From Zwartia panacis (GTDB lineage Bacteria > Pseudomonadota > Gammaproteobacteria > Burkholderiales > Burkholderiaceae_B), in contig NZ_JAUHHF010000003.1 of the NCBI RefSeq assembly GCF_030410395.1, positions 186,001 through 250,000 of the forward strand: DNA of 64,000 nucleotides, written 5' to 3'. Both the position numbers and the translations under genes were made by a program. Below, piece after piece: positions 8,357-16,981 of this stretch; the first letter of the stretch is position 1; every line of letters begins with the position of its first letter. The notes beneath the pieces are model-generated. The model was not told where the DNA came from, ran no database searches, and saw nothing but the letters and a program-made list of their open reading frames with translations.

Positions 8357-9118
8357 TCAAGCTCCCGATATGGAGGGTTGATACAAACTAGCAATATTGA
8401 CGTCGACGCCACTCAAGATGCGATTTCTGGGGCGCGCGAAACTTCCCTGTCTCTGTTTGGATGGCTGCATACGCGCTACGGTCAGAGCCTGCAGCGCTGC
8501 TGCCTGCATAGGATCAACTACCGGCACACCGACTGCGTCAGAGACGAGTCGCGCATAACCCGCAAGCACTGCACCACACAAAATGATGACATCCGAGCCA
8601 TCTTGTTGCACAAGCTTTTCAGAAGCAAGGATCAAGGCCTGAGCGACTTGGGGATCTGCATCTGTCACGCTAAAAGCACTCGGCATTTCGATCGCCCGCC
8701 ATTTCGATACACGTGATGCAAAGCCATAGGATGCCGTCAACTCCTCGTAAACAGGCACCATCGAGGCACCAAGTGTCAGACAACCGATCTTGCCGCCAAG
8801 CATGCCCGCCGTCACCAAAGCCGCTTCGGCCATGCCCACCACGGGTATATCCAGCATCTCACGCAAAGCCATTAATCCTGTATCGATCGACACGCCCAGC
8901 ACCAAGACATCATGTCCATTCTGATGCGTGGCGGCCAGTCTAAGCATCTCGGCAAGCGCAATCGCGTTTTCCGAACGGCTACTGATGATAGCGGGACCCG
9001 TTTGAGCGGTATACGCATGAATAGTCGCTTGCTCCCCCACCACGAACTGAGCCTGTTCCAGTAGCCGTTGAGTCACATGCTCACTGGTGTTGGGGTTGAT
9101 GAGCAATATATTCATCAT
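8357..9118 (-). CDS. Asp/Glu/hydantoin racemase-family protein 1
   Basis: This 253-aa protein starts ILLINPNTSEHVTQRLL, the hallmark of hydantoin racemases. Members use two cysteines as opposing acid and base. Here the first site reads VLGVSIDTGL, without Cys (V76/S77). The second site reads IILCGAVLAGYA with C181 kept, although shifted one place from the usual GCAGM. A one-base racemase mechanism of the standard type is therefore doubtful. A decarboxylase, isomerase or altered racemase is possible. It lies 7 bases downstream of the GntR gene and one base before the PuuE-like gene, in one operon. Confidence 0.82.
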   Translation of the reverse strand: MMNILLINPNTSEHVTQRLLEQAQFVVGEQATIHAYTAQTGPAIISSRSENAIALAEMLRLAATHQNGHDVLVLGVSIDTGLMALREMLDIPVVGMAEAALVTAGMLGGKIGCLTLGASMVPVYEELTASYGFASRVSKWRAIEMPSAFSVTDADPQVAQALILASEKLVQQDGSDVIILCGAVLAGYARLVSDAVGVPVVDPMQAAALQALTVARMQPSKQRQGSFARPRNRILSGVDVNIASLYQPSISGA

Positions 9119-9125
9119 GATCGTT

Positions 9126-9824
9126 TCATTCTTCAGAAAAAATTTTAGCGAGGTCGACCTCTGAGTCGGCAGGCTCTAGATTTAGACTACCCTCAATATG
9201 ATTAAGGTGCTCGAGCATGAGACGCTGGCCACCTTCAACATCACGCTTGGAGATTGCCTCGACGATTAAACTGTGCTCATCGGCCAGACAACTCGATGCA
9301 GTCGGCGCGTCATACAAAATAATAATCAGGCAGGTCAAGGTGGAAAGTTCACGCATTGTGCGCGCGAGCGCCTGATTCCCTGCCAGCTCGGCCAAGAGAG
9401 TGTGAAACTCACCCGAAAGACGCACAATGAGTCTTTTGTCTTCACGCCTTCTGGCCTCGTGCTCCAGCGCGCAATGCTGGCGCAAACGCTCGATGCGCTC
9501 GGGCGTCAAGTTTTCAATCAATCTGCGGACAAGTTCTGGTTCGATCAGTCGCCTGGCTTCAAAAACATGCAGCGCCTGCTCAATTGTGGGTCGCGCGACA
9601 TACGCACCGCGCTGCGGATACAGATCTACAACCTGCTCGTGCGCAAGTCGCGCCAGCACTTCACGCACTCTGGCGCGACTCACTTTAAAGATTTCAGCAA
9701 GCCGCTCTTCAACGAGCTTTGTTCCAGGATGCAACCGATGCTCCAGGATGGCGACATAAATCTTTTCATACATTTCGTCTTGCGTGTTTTCACGCTTTAA
9801 CCGAGCAGAAACCTTTGACTGCAT
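9126..9824 (-). CDS. GntR-family transcriptional regulator (FCD type)
   Basis: This 232-aa regulator has an N-terminal winged helix-turn-helix (YVAILEHRLHPGTKLVEERL, then VSRARVREVLARLAHE and LYPQRGAYVARP) and an all-helical effector domain from about residue 80 with the histidines expected of FCD members. The chosen ATG (MQSKVSARL) has AAGGA five bases upstream. It is nested between two racemase-family genes and probably controls this divergent hydantoin locus. Such regulators usually bind a carboxylate pathway intermediate. Confidence 0.88.
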   Translation of the reverse strand: MQSKVSARLKRENTQDEMYEKIYVAILEHRLHPGTKLVEERLAEIFKVSRARVREVLARLAHEQVVDLYPQRGAYVARPTIEQALHVFEARRLIEPELVRRLIENLTPERIERLRQHCALEHEARRREDKRLIVRLSGEFHTLLAELAGNQALARTMRELSTLTCLIIILYDAPTASSCLADEHSLIVEAISKRDVEGGQRLMLEHLNHIEGSLNLEPADSEVDLAKIFSEE

Positions 9825-9852
9825 GTAATTCCTTTTTATATTCGAAACGGAA

Positions 9853-10578
9853 CTATACCCAGCTAAACAACTTTCCCCACCCTTTGATTTCAGCTGGGTT
9901 GACACCTACCTTGCGAAGAGCACCCCACACTGTCGTACTGACCGTATCAAGCAACACTGCTGAGCTTTTTTGCTCAAACGCATCAGCAAGCTGCGCGGCT
10001 CGCAAATTCGTGCAGTAGGTGACGATGGCTTCAGGTTTGGCCTGACTGACCGTCTGCAAATCTTTTTCTATTGTGTCTGGCTCAACCAGTGCAAAATCAT
10101 AATTGACTGAGATGTCGTGATGGACTTCACTGACGACCTCGACACCTGCGGCCGCGTATTGTCTGACAATTTTCTGCTGAACATCCTCCGTGTAAGGGCT
10201 CACAATACCCAGACGCTTGATCTTCTTCAGAGCTATCAATTCATTTAAAGCCAATACAGCTGTCGATGCGGGTATACCCGTGCGTGCGGTAATTCTCTCG
10301 CATAGCGAAATATCTTTTTCAAATCCCATCCAGCCCGCCGAGGTACCGCTCCAGGTAATCACATCGGGTTTAGCGTCGGCCAACATCTCAGCTGCCGCCA
10401 GGATATTGCTGTCATCAAACTGCCCAAGCGCTTGATCTGTAAGAGAAATATTCGTGACTCGAAAACGGGCGAAGTGAGCATGCACATTAGGCAATTCCCT
10501 CAGGATCGCATTTGTCAGGGGCTCAAGAGCCGTATTGGACGAAGGTGTCAACACACCAATTCGGATCACCTTTTGCAT
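9853..10578 (-). CDS. Maleate isomerase/arylmalonate decarboxylase-like racemase-fold protein
   Basis: This 241-aa protein has the Asp/Glu racemase fold, opening IRIGVLTPSSNTALEP as in maleate isomerases and arylmalonate decarboxylase. The first catalytic cysteine is replaced (ITWSGTSAGW, S77), while the second is kept in IVTYCTNLRAA (C189). A single C-terminal-lobe cysteine is the arrangement of arylmalonate decarboxylase, not of racemases or maleate isomerase. It heads the minus-strand operon, divergent from the hydantoinase gene, with AAGGA before the ATG. The substrate is unknown; a decarboxylase or isomerase of a small diacid is the best guess. Confidence 0.75.
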   Translation of the reverse strand: MQKVIRIGVLTPSSNTALEPLTNAILRELPNVHAHFARFRVTNISLTDQALGQFDDSNILAAAEMLADAKPDVITWSGTSAGWMGFEKDISLCERITARTGIPASTAVLALNELIALKKIKRLGIVSPYTEDVQQKIVRQYAAAGVEVVSEVHHDISVNYDFALVEPDTIEKDLQTVSQAKPEAIVTYCTNLRAAQLADAFEQKSSAVLLDTVSTTVWGALRKVGVNPAEIKGWGKLFSWV

Positions 10579-10660
10579 ACTCAGTCCTTTTTACTGTTGA
10601 CTTTAATGTCTACGTCATTGTAAACATTATGTAACAACCAATATATCAATAATGATAAAT

Positions 10661-10708
10661 GCTGGCACGTGTTTTGCTTGAGTAAACACAAGCAAGTGAT
10701 GTGCCAGC
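10661..10708. promoter_or_regulatory. Bipartite hairpin/palindrome upstream of hydantoinase
   Basis: GCTGGCAC (10661-10668) pairs perfectly with GTGCCAGC (10701-10708). Inside it, TTGCTTG (10674-10680) pairs with CAAGCAA around an 8-base loop, leaving a symmetric mismatched middle. It lies between the divergent racemase-like and hydantoinase genes. It may act as DNA, as a double operator for the GntR protein, or as a folded RNA leader. The sequence alone does not decide. Confidence 0.5.
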
Positions 10709-10742
10709 CGAGACAACGTAGTTCCTTCTAATGAGGGAAAGT

Positions 10743-10844
10743 ATGAGCAAGCATCAAAGCGCGATGTATGCACTGATGTTGACAATTGATCGCCCCAAGT
10801 TGGGGCAATACGCTTTTAACGCACTGAAATTGGAGCATGTTTGA
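10743..10844 (+). CDS. Possible 33-aa leader peptide/short ORF before hydantoinase
   Basis: A 33-codon ORF opens with ATG seven bases after GAGG and stops with TGA one base before the hydantoinase ATG. The peptide starts MSKHQSAMYALMLTID and ends LKLEHV; I do not recognise it. The stop-start spacing (TGATATG) suggests translational coupling, and the GGAG used by the hydantoinase lies within this ORF. It could be a regulatory leader, a real small protein, or chance. Confidence 0.35.
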   Translation: MSKHQSAMYALMLTIDRPKLGQYAFNALKLEHV

Positions 10845-10845
10845 T

Positions 10846-12264
10846 ATGAGTCACGTACTCGACTTAATCATCAAGAACGCAAAAATCGCGACGGCATCGG
10901 ATGTTTTTATGGCGGATATTGGTATCAAGGGTGAGCAGATCGTGATGATCGGCAGCCACCTGCCAGAGGCAAACAAGACAATCGACGCCGCAGGTCGGGT
11001 GGTGACTCCCGGGGGGGTGGATGCGCATTGCCATCTGGATCAGCCGATGCCCGCTCCTATCAAAATGGCCGATAACTTTGAAACTGGGACGCGCTCGGCT
11101 GCGTGCGGTGGAACCACCACCGTCATCCCTTTCGCAGCGCAGGAAAAAGGGCAATCCCTGCGTGACGCTGTCAAAGAATATCACCGACGCTCCGACGGTC
11201 GAGCGCACGTTGATTACACCTTTCATCTGATCGTGAGCGATCCAACTCCCACCGTCTTGAATGAAGAGCTCCCCGCACTGATTGCAGAAGGCTACACCTC
11301 GTTCAAAATCTACATGACCTACGACGATCTCAAGCTCAACGATGGGCAGATCCTCGATGTACTGTCCGTGGCCAAGCAGCATGGGGCGATGGCCATGATT
11401 CATGCGGAAAATGCTGACTGTATCGAGTGGCTGACCCGCAGGCTTGAGGCTGCAGGTCAAACTGCGCCTCGCTTTCATGGGCATTCCAGACCCATGCTGG
11501 TCGAACGCGAAGCGACCCACCGTGCAATTGCGTTATCTGAACTTGTCGATGTTCCGATACTCATTGTTCATGTATCTGGACGCGAAGCTGTTGAGCAAAT
11601 TCGCTGGGCGCGTAGCCATGGCCTTCAAATTTTTGCGGAAACCTGCCCCCAGTACCTATTTCTGACCGCAGCAGATTTAGGCATCGACAATAGCTATCTT
11701 GGTGCCAAGTGCATATGCAGTCCACCACCAAGAGACCAAAAAAATCAGGAAGTTATCTGGAATGCGCTAAGTGATGGCCTGTTTTCAGTATTTTCCTCAG
11801 ATCACGCGCCCTTCAATTACGAAAGTCCTGAAGGTAAAAAACCGGGTGGTCAAGAAGTTGCGTTCAGGCACATTCCAAATGGAATACCCGGACTTGAAAC
11901 ACGTTTACCCCTTTTGTACTCCGAGGGCGTGCTCGGCGGTCGTATTTCTCTCACCAAGTTTGTCGAGCTGACCTCCACCAATCCGGCCAAGGCTTACGGA
12001 CTTCACCCCCTCAAAGGCACCATCGCACCGGGCTCTCACGCTGATCTCGTGATCTGGGATGAAAAACCCATCACAATCCAAAACAGCGCTTTGCATCATG
12101 CAGTCGACTACACACCTTACGAAGGGATTGAGCTCAAGGCCTGGCCGGCAATGACACTGAGCCGCGGTGAGATTGTCTGGGATGGCCAAAATTTCCACCC
12201 ACGTCTTGGCAAAGGACAATTTTTGTCTTGTGGCAAGCCGACTTTGATGACAACAGGTCGCTAG
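10846..12264 (+). CDS. hydA: Dihydropyrimidinase / D-hydantoinase
   Basis: This 472-aa cytoplasmic amidohydrolase opens the ring of dihydropyrimidines or 5-substituted hydantoins to N-carbamoyl amino acids. All metal ligands are visible: DAHCHLDQ (H61, H63), the carbamylated lysine in SFKIYMTYDD (K154), MIHAEN, IVHVSGREA and SSDHAPF. The start was set at the second ATG (MSHVLDL) because GGAG is 10 bases before it but only one base before the upstream ATG. It is followed after 9 bases by a racemase-family gene and then by TRAP transporter genes. The matching N-carbamoylases lie about 20 kb away in the same window. The preferred substrate (uracil-type or hydantoin) is not certain. Confidence 0.9.
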   Translation: MSHVLDLIIKNAKIATASDVFMADIGIKGEQIVMIGSHLPEANKTIDAAGRVVTPGGVDAHCHLDQPMPAPIKMADNFETGTRSAACGGTTTVIPFAAQEKGQSLRDAVKEYHRRSDGRAHVDYTFHLIVSDPTPTVLNEELPALIAEGYTSFKIYMTYDDLKLNDGQILDVLSVAKQHGAMAMIHAENADCIEWLTRRLEAAGQTAPRFHGHSRPMLVEREATHRAIALSELVDVPILIVHVSGREAVEQIRWARSHGLQIFAETCPQYLFLTAADLGIDNSYLGAKCICSPPPRDQKNQEVIWNALSDGLFSVFSSDHAPFNYESPEGKKPGGQEVAFRHIPNGIPGLETRLPLLYSEGVLGGRISLTKFVELTSTNPAKAYGLHPLKGTIAPGSHADLVIWDEKPITIQNSALHHAVDYTPYEGIELKAWPAMTLSRGEIVWDGQNFHPRLGKGQFLSCGKPTLMTTGR

Positions 12265-12273
12265 GTCAAAGTC

Positions 12274-13029
12274 ATGCGTATCCTGCTCATTAATCCAAAT
12301 ATCTCCCAAAGCGTCTCTGATCTCATTGACACTGAGGCCAAGCTCACAGCAAGCGCTGAAACGCAAATTCAGACAGTCACAGCCCCCTTCGGTGTGGCGT
12401 ATATCGAGACCCGCTTTGAAGCCATGATCGGCGCCTATGCCGCCGCACAGCTTGCCGGCGATCATGCAGGTGAATACGATGCATTAGTTGTCGCCGCCTT
12501 CGGTGATCCTGGTATGGAAGGCCTCAAGGAGGTGTTGCCCTGTCCAGTGGTAGGCTTGACTCAAGCAGCGCTGGCAAGCGCCTGTCTGCTCGGCAACAAA
12601 ATTTCAATTGTTGCGATTTCAAGACGGATCAAAGCCTGGTACGCCGAGACAGTAGCCTCTTATGGATTAACTGAACGACTGGTCAGTATTCGGAGTCTCG
12701 AAGAACCCCTCCCGAACATCGGTTCAGTTCAACAAGACAAAGCTGCCAGTTTGTTGACAGCCGCCAATCTGTGCGTCAGTGATGATGGCGCAGATGTCAT
12801 TATTTTGGCGGGAGCACCCTTGGCTGGACTGGCTCGCAGCCTCGCTGGCCAACTGCCTGTTCCCGTCGTGGATGGTGTCTCAAGTGCCGTCAGACATGCA
12901 GAGACTTTAGTTCGCCTGAATGCCGGTCAAACGCGCACGGGAAGTTTTGCGCCGCCCCCGCTCAAACCCAATGCAGGACTCCCCCAATCAATCGCGACAC
13001 TGCTCGCGAATGGTCATCAACGCCTTTAA
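12274..13029 (+). CDS. Asp/Glu/hydantoin racemase-family protein 2 lacking both cysteines
   Basis: This 251-aa protein opens ILLINPNISQSVSDLID as hydantoin racemases do. Position one of the catalytic pair is Ala (VVAAFGDPG, A75, normally CFGDPG) and position two has no Cys (IILAGAPLAGLA). The rest of the fold is intact, and cysteines occur only elsewhere (PCP, SACLL). Placement between the hydantoinase and TRAP genes points to the same pathway. Either it acts by another mechanism or it has a binding or regulatory role. It is not a paralogue drifting to a pseudogene, since the frame is intact and the other motifs are kept. Confidence 0.8.
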   Translation: MRILLINPNISQSVSDLIDTEAKLTASAETQIQTVTAPFGVAYIETRFEAMIGAYAAAQLAGDHAGEYDALVVAAFGDPGMEGLKEVLPCPVVGLTQAALASACLLGNKISIVAISRRIKAWYAETVASYGLTERLVSIRSLEEPLPNIGSVQQDKAASLLTAANLCVSDDGADVIILAGAPLAGLARSLAGQLPVPVVDGVSSAVRHAETLVRLNAGQTRTGSFAPPPLKPNAGLPQSIATLLANGHQRL

Positions 13030-13047
13030 CCCTGAAAAGGAAGCATC

Positions 13048-14049
13048 ATGAAACAGAAAACACCCCGCACCCTCCTGAGCACTGCAATCGGGACACTCCT
13101 GTTAGCAGCGACCTGTATGCAGGCGAACGCGCAAGACAAATTGCAAATAGCAGGAAACTTTGCAACCTCCCATCCAAGTAGCGTTGCAGTTGATAAAGTG
13201 TTTAAAGATGAGGTTGCACGCCTGACCAACAATAAACTTCAAGTGGATGTGTTCCCCGCCATGCAACTGGGTGGCGCGAAAGAAAACGTCGATGGCGTAC
13301 GCGCTGGAACACTTGGTATGACCTGGGTGGGCGCATCGTTCATGTCACGAATCGCACCCGAAATCGAAGCAGTGAGTTTGCCCTTTGTTTTCAAAAATCG
13401 GGAAGCGGCCTACCGAGTCATTGATGGTCCCGTGGGTCAGGCAATCGATCAAAAGCTGCTGGAAAAAGGCTTTGTCGTGCTTGGCTGGATGGAACTCGGA
13501 ATGCGCAATATCACGAACAGTAAGGGTCCAATCAAAACTGTAGACGATCTGAAAGGCATGAAAATACGCATGCAACCCAATGAAACGCACTTGGCTTCTT
13601 TCCGTGCACTGGGTGCAAACCCTGTTGCGATGGATGTCAAAGAGCTTTACTCCGCACTTGAGCAAAAGGTGGTCGATGGTCAGGAAAATCCATATACCGT
13701 GATCGATGCCAATCGCTATGCTGAGGTACAGAAGTATCTGTCGAACTCCTCGCATTTCTTTGATTTCATCGTCGTCGTTGCAAGCAAACGCGTATTTGAC
13801 AAGATGAGTCCTGCCAATCAAAAGGCCGTTCGCGAAGCGATGGCAAAGACGGTCGCATATCAACGCAGCCTGGCAGCAGAAAACGATCTCAAAGCACTCA
13901 ACAATCTCAAAGCAAAGATGACCTACACAGAAATCCCACCTGAGACTTTTGAGCAAATGCGCAAACTCACAGCACCAGTGATCGAAAGCGTCAAAAAACG
14001 TGCGGGTGCCGATCTGGTCAATCAAGTCATTGCCGAAACATCCAAATAA
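13048..14049 (+). CDS. TRAP transporter receptor DctP, system 1
   Basis: This 333-aa periplasmic receptor has a signal peptide ending ATCMQANA/QDK. The DctP marks are GNFATSHPSSVAVDKVFKDE, then MKIRMQPNETHLASFRALGA, whose Arg usually binds the ligand carboxylate, and YSALEQKVVDGQENP. AAGGA lies before the ATG. It starts a receptor-DctQ-DctM set directly after the hydantoinase and racemase genes and probably belongs to that operon. The ligand is likely an organic acid, a carbamoyl amino acid or a related carboxylate, by inference. Confidence 0.92.
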   Translation: MKQKTPRTLLSTAIGTLLLAATCMQANAQDKLQIAGNFATSHPSSVAVDKVFKDEVARLTNNKLQVDVFPAMQLGGAKENVDGVRAGTLGMTWVGASFMSRIAPEIEAVSLPFVFKNREAAYRVIDGPVGQAIDQKLLEKGFVVLGWMELGMRNITNSKGPIKTVDDLKGMKIRMQPNETHLASFRALGANPVAMDVKELYSALEQKVVDGQENPYTVIDANRYAEVQKYLSNSSHFFDFIVVVASKRVFDKMSPANQKAVREAMAKTVAYQRSLAAENDLKALNNLKAKMTYTEIPPETFEQMRKLTAPVIESVKKRAGADLVNQVIAETSK

Positions 14050-14073
14050 ATAACCTCTGTTCTGGACTGCCCA

Positions 14074-14598
14074 ATGATGAATTCAATCCCAGCTACCTAT
14101 GACACCACAACCCCGTTGGGTAAATGTTTTCGAGCTTTAGATTTGATTTTGATTTGGGCAGTGATCCTGATATTTGTATTCATGGTCGGCATTGTCTCTG
14201 CACAGGTGGTCATGCGATACGGCTTTAACGTATCAATTGACTGGGCTGAAGAGTCTGGCCGACTGGCATTTGTTTGGGTTGTATTTCTGGCTATTCCGCT
14301 GGCGGCGTCTCAAGGTGCACATATCGGCATCAATCTGTTTGTGGATAAGTTTTCACCCGCGAATCAACGCATCGTTCAAAGAGCCTCCGCGGCTTTATGT
14401 GCCGCGCTTTCTTTTGCGATCGCCTGGTCATGCATTGAGTTGTGTAAAGACCAATGGGATGAACAAATGGCAACAATTGACATCAGTGTCGCCTACTTTT
14501 TTGTCGCAGTCGGACTAGGAATGCTATGCACAGGATTGCACATGGCGCGCATCGCCATCACCGGCGAAATTCATCAACAGACAGGTGACGCAGAATGA
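14074..14598 (+). CDS. TRAP transporter small membrane subunit DctQ, system 1
   Basis: This 174-aa protein has four membrane spans. The family segment VMRYGFNVSIDWAEESGRLAFVWVVF is visible near residue 46 in two overlapping parts (VMRYGFN, then WAEESGR). It bridges the receptor to the large permease. Two ATG codons in tandem (14074, 14077) are possible starts. It overlaps dctM by four bases (ATGA). Confidence 0.9.
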   Translation: MMNSIPATYDTTTPLGKCFRALDLILIWAVILIFVFMVGIVSAQVVMRYGFNVSIDWAEESGRLAFVWVVFLAIPLAASQGAHIGINLFVDKFSPANQRIVQRASAALCAALSFAIAWSCIELCKDQWDEQMATIDISVAYFFVAVGLGMLCTGLHMARIAITGEIHQQTGDAE

Positions 14599-15875
14599 GT
14601 ACCTTAGTGGTTATCGGCTTTATGCTCATCGCCCTGATGGGCCTGCCAATCGCTTTTGCAATGGGTTTGAGCGCAATCGTTGCAATTTGGCTTTCAGGCA
14701 TCGATATTTCCATCATTCCTCAGCGAATGATGTACTCGGTCAACTCATTTCCCTTGATGGCAATTCCATTTTTCATGCTATCGGGCGAGTTGATGATCAA
14801 AGCAGGGATCATTGAGCGTCTCATTTCTTTTGCAAACGCATTAGTGGGTCGTGTTCGTGGAGGTCTGGCACATGTCACGATGCTGTCGGGTGCAGGCCTA
14901 GCGACGGTATCAGGCACTGCAGTATCAGACGCAAGTGCTTTGTCAGCAATTCTGGTGCCCTCGCTTTCCAAAATCTATGACAAAGGTTTTGCTACCGCAA
15001 TTGTCGCGGCAGCGGCCAACCTTGGCCCGATCATTCCACCTTCGGCTGCAATGATTGTCTATGCCTTTATGGCAGGTCCGTCTGTATCTGTTGGAGGCAT
15101 GTTCATGGCGGGTGTCGTTCCGGGCTTGTTAATCACCATAGGCTTTATGCTGTTATGCAGCTGGATCACATCAAAACGTGGCTGGAGTACGACAGGTGAG
15201 CCGTTTCAGTTCAAAAGACTATTCATAGAATTACGTCGCTCTGCGATTGTATTGTTTATGCCACTGTTGGTCATCGGAGGCATCATAGGCGGTGCCTTCA
15301 CCGCAACGGAGGGCTCCGCGATATCTGTGATCTATGCGCTCATCCTTGGTTTTTTTATTACCCGCACACTCAAGCTATCAGACTTGCCACGCATTTTGAT
15401 ACGTGCAGCAATTACTACGGCTGTAGTCGGTGCCCTTATTGCTTTTGCCTCAGTCATTACTTATTTAATGACCGTAGATCTGATGCCTCAAAAACTTTCA
15501 GAACTGCTGTTTGCGGTGACAAAGGATCCTCTTGTTTACCTGATTCTTGTGGCCCTACTGCTCTTTGTTGTTGGCATGTTTCTCGAGTCCAACTCAGCTT
15601 ACATCATGCTAGTGCCATTGCTTCATCCAATCGCGCTTCAATATGGCATCGATCCTCTTCACTTTGGATTTTTATTTGTCCTGAATCTCGTGATTGGAAT
15701 GTTGACGCCACCTGTCGGTGTGGTTCTCTTTGTTGTATGTGGTGTCACAGGTGTTCGCATGCGCGAGCTCGTTGCAAATATCTGGCCATTTGTCGCGTTG
15801 ATGTATGCCGTTCTATTTCTTTGTATGTTTTTTCCAGCGATTGTCACGACCCTGCCCCGAAGCATGGGTTACTGA
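14595..15875 (+). CDS. TRAP transporter large permease DctM, system 1
   Basis: This 426-aa inner-membrane protein has about twelve hydrophobic segments. It has the DctM repeats: SFPLMAIPFFMLSGELM near residue 50 and AANLGPIIPPSAAMIVYA near residue 140, with LLTPPVGVVLFVV-like text near the C terminus (MLTPPVGVVLFVVCGV). It carries out Na+-driven solute uptake with its DctP and DctQ. Its ATGA overlap with dctQ shows coupling. Confidence 0.94.
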   Translation: MSTLVVIGFMLIALMGLPIAFAMGLSAIVAIWLSGIDISIIPQRMMYSVNSFPLMAIPFFMLSGELMIKAGIIERLISFANALVGRVRGGLAHVTMLSGAGLATVSGTAVSDASALSAILVPSLSKIYDKGFATAIVAAAANLGPIIPPSAAMIVYAFMAGPSVSVGGMFMAGVVPGLLITIGFMLLCSWITSKRGWSTTGEPFQFKRLFIELRRSAIVLFMPLLVIGGIIGGAFTATEGSAISVIYALILGFFITRTLKLSDLPRILIRAAITTAVVGALIAFASVITYLMTVDLMPQKLSELLFAVTKDPLVYLILVALLLFVVGMFLESNSAYIMLVPLLHPIALQYGIDPLHFGFLFVLNLVIGMLTPPVGVVLFVVCGVTGVRMRELVANIWPFVALMYAVLFLCMFFPAIVTTLPRSMGY

Positions 15876-15905
15876 CAATTATTTTTATTTTTACCGGAGC
15901 ACATG

Positions 15906-16967
15906 ATGTCATCAATCAAGCACTATCTTGCCCCTTTCATTGCACCAATTGCACTCAGTGCCCTCATGCTTTCGGCACCAGCCATTCAAGCTCAAAACAT
16001 CACGCTTAAAGTTATTGGTCAACCATTGGCAACAGGTAATATTCAAAAGAATCGTGAGCAGCCATTCTTTGAACAACTTGCTGCCAAAACAGGTCTACCA
16101 ATTACTGTTGAATATAAGCCACTCGACACCCTTGGCATCAAGGACACCGAACAACTTCGCATCATGAAAGCAGGTTTGTTTGATATGGTTTCTCTACGAT
16201 TTTCACAAAACTCGCGTGATGAACCCGCACTCATCGGAATGGATTTGGTAGGAGGAAGTCCTGACTATGAAAAAAGTCGAAAAGTAGTCGATGCCTGGTT
16301 ACCCATTCTTGATGCACGCTTACAAAAACAGTTTGGCATCAAGCTTCTGGGTCATTGGCCTTTTGGACCACAAATGATTTTTTGTAAAAAGCCAATCACA
16401 CAATTATCTGACGTCAAAGGGATGAAAATCCGTGTCGCAGATCAGAGTATGGCTAAGTTTTTAGAATTAGTGGGTGCAACGCCAGTTCCAATGGCCTTTA
16501 CGGAAGTACATCAAGCACTATCCTTAGGGGTAATCGACTGTGCAGTGACAGGCCCTAGTTCTGCTAATTCAGCAGCTTGGTCAGAGATTGTCACTCATCA
16601 ATTACCCCTTGGTTTCCAAATGAGCATGAACGGATATGGCATATCACTTAAGACTTGGAATCGTCTTAAGCCAGATCAGCAAGCCAAACTCCAAGCTGCG
16701 TTTACCGAGCTGACTAATGATATTTGGAAATACTCCAAAGAGCTGTCAGATGACGCTTTGCGCTGCAATGAAGGTTCTGATCCTTGCACCACAGGGAAAA
16801 AATATAAAGTCAAAACAGTCCCTGTCTCTGAGGCGGATATCAAACTCGTAGGCACTGCTATCGACAAAGTTTCCTTCCCAGCGTGGGCACCTGTCTGCGA
16901 CAAAACGAACCCTACCTGCTCGGCCGATTGGAAAAAAACAGTTGGACCGATTGTTGGTGTGAAATAA
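15906..16967 (+). CDS. TRAP transporter receptor DctP, system 2
   Basis: This 353-aa periplasmic receptor has a signal peptide ending APAIQAQ. Motifs include KGMKIRVADQSMAKFLELVGA and VHQALSLGVIDCAVTGP. The start is set at the second ATG because CGGAG then has a 6-base spacer. It has an unusual C terminus with four cysteines (LRCNEGSDPC and VCDKTNPTC), likely two disulfides in the periplasm, which DctP proteins usually lack. The gene starts 30 bases after dctM of system 1, so both systems may share a transcript. Ligand unknown. Confidence 0.88.
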   Translation: MSSIKHYLAPFIAPIALSALMLSAPAIQAQNITLKVIGQPLATGNIQKNREQPFFEQLAAKTGLPITVEYKPLDTLGIKDTEQLRIMKAGLFDMVSLRFSQNSRDEPALIGMDLVGGSPDYEKSRKVVDAWLPILDARLQKQFGIKLLGHWPFGPQMIFCKKPITQLSDVKGMKIRVADQSMAKFLELVGATPVPMAFTEVHQALSLGVIDCAVTGPSSANSAAWSEIVTHQLPLGFQMSMNGYGISLKTWNRLKPDQQAKLQAAFTELTNDIWKYSKELSDDALRCNEGSDPCTTGKKYKVKTVPVSEADIKLVGTAIDKVSFPAWAPVCDKTNPTCSADWKKTVGPIVGVK

Positions 16968-16981
16968 GCTAAGGCGTCATG

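Noticed and set aside
10615-10640. Weak palindrome around TTGTAAACATTATGTAACAA as a GntR operator
   Set aside because: Only the outer four bases and one inner base per arm match, too little to call a site.
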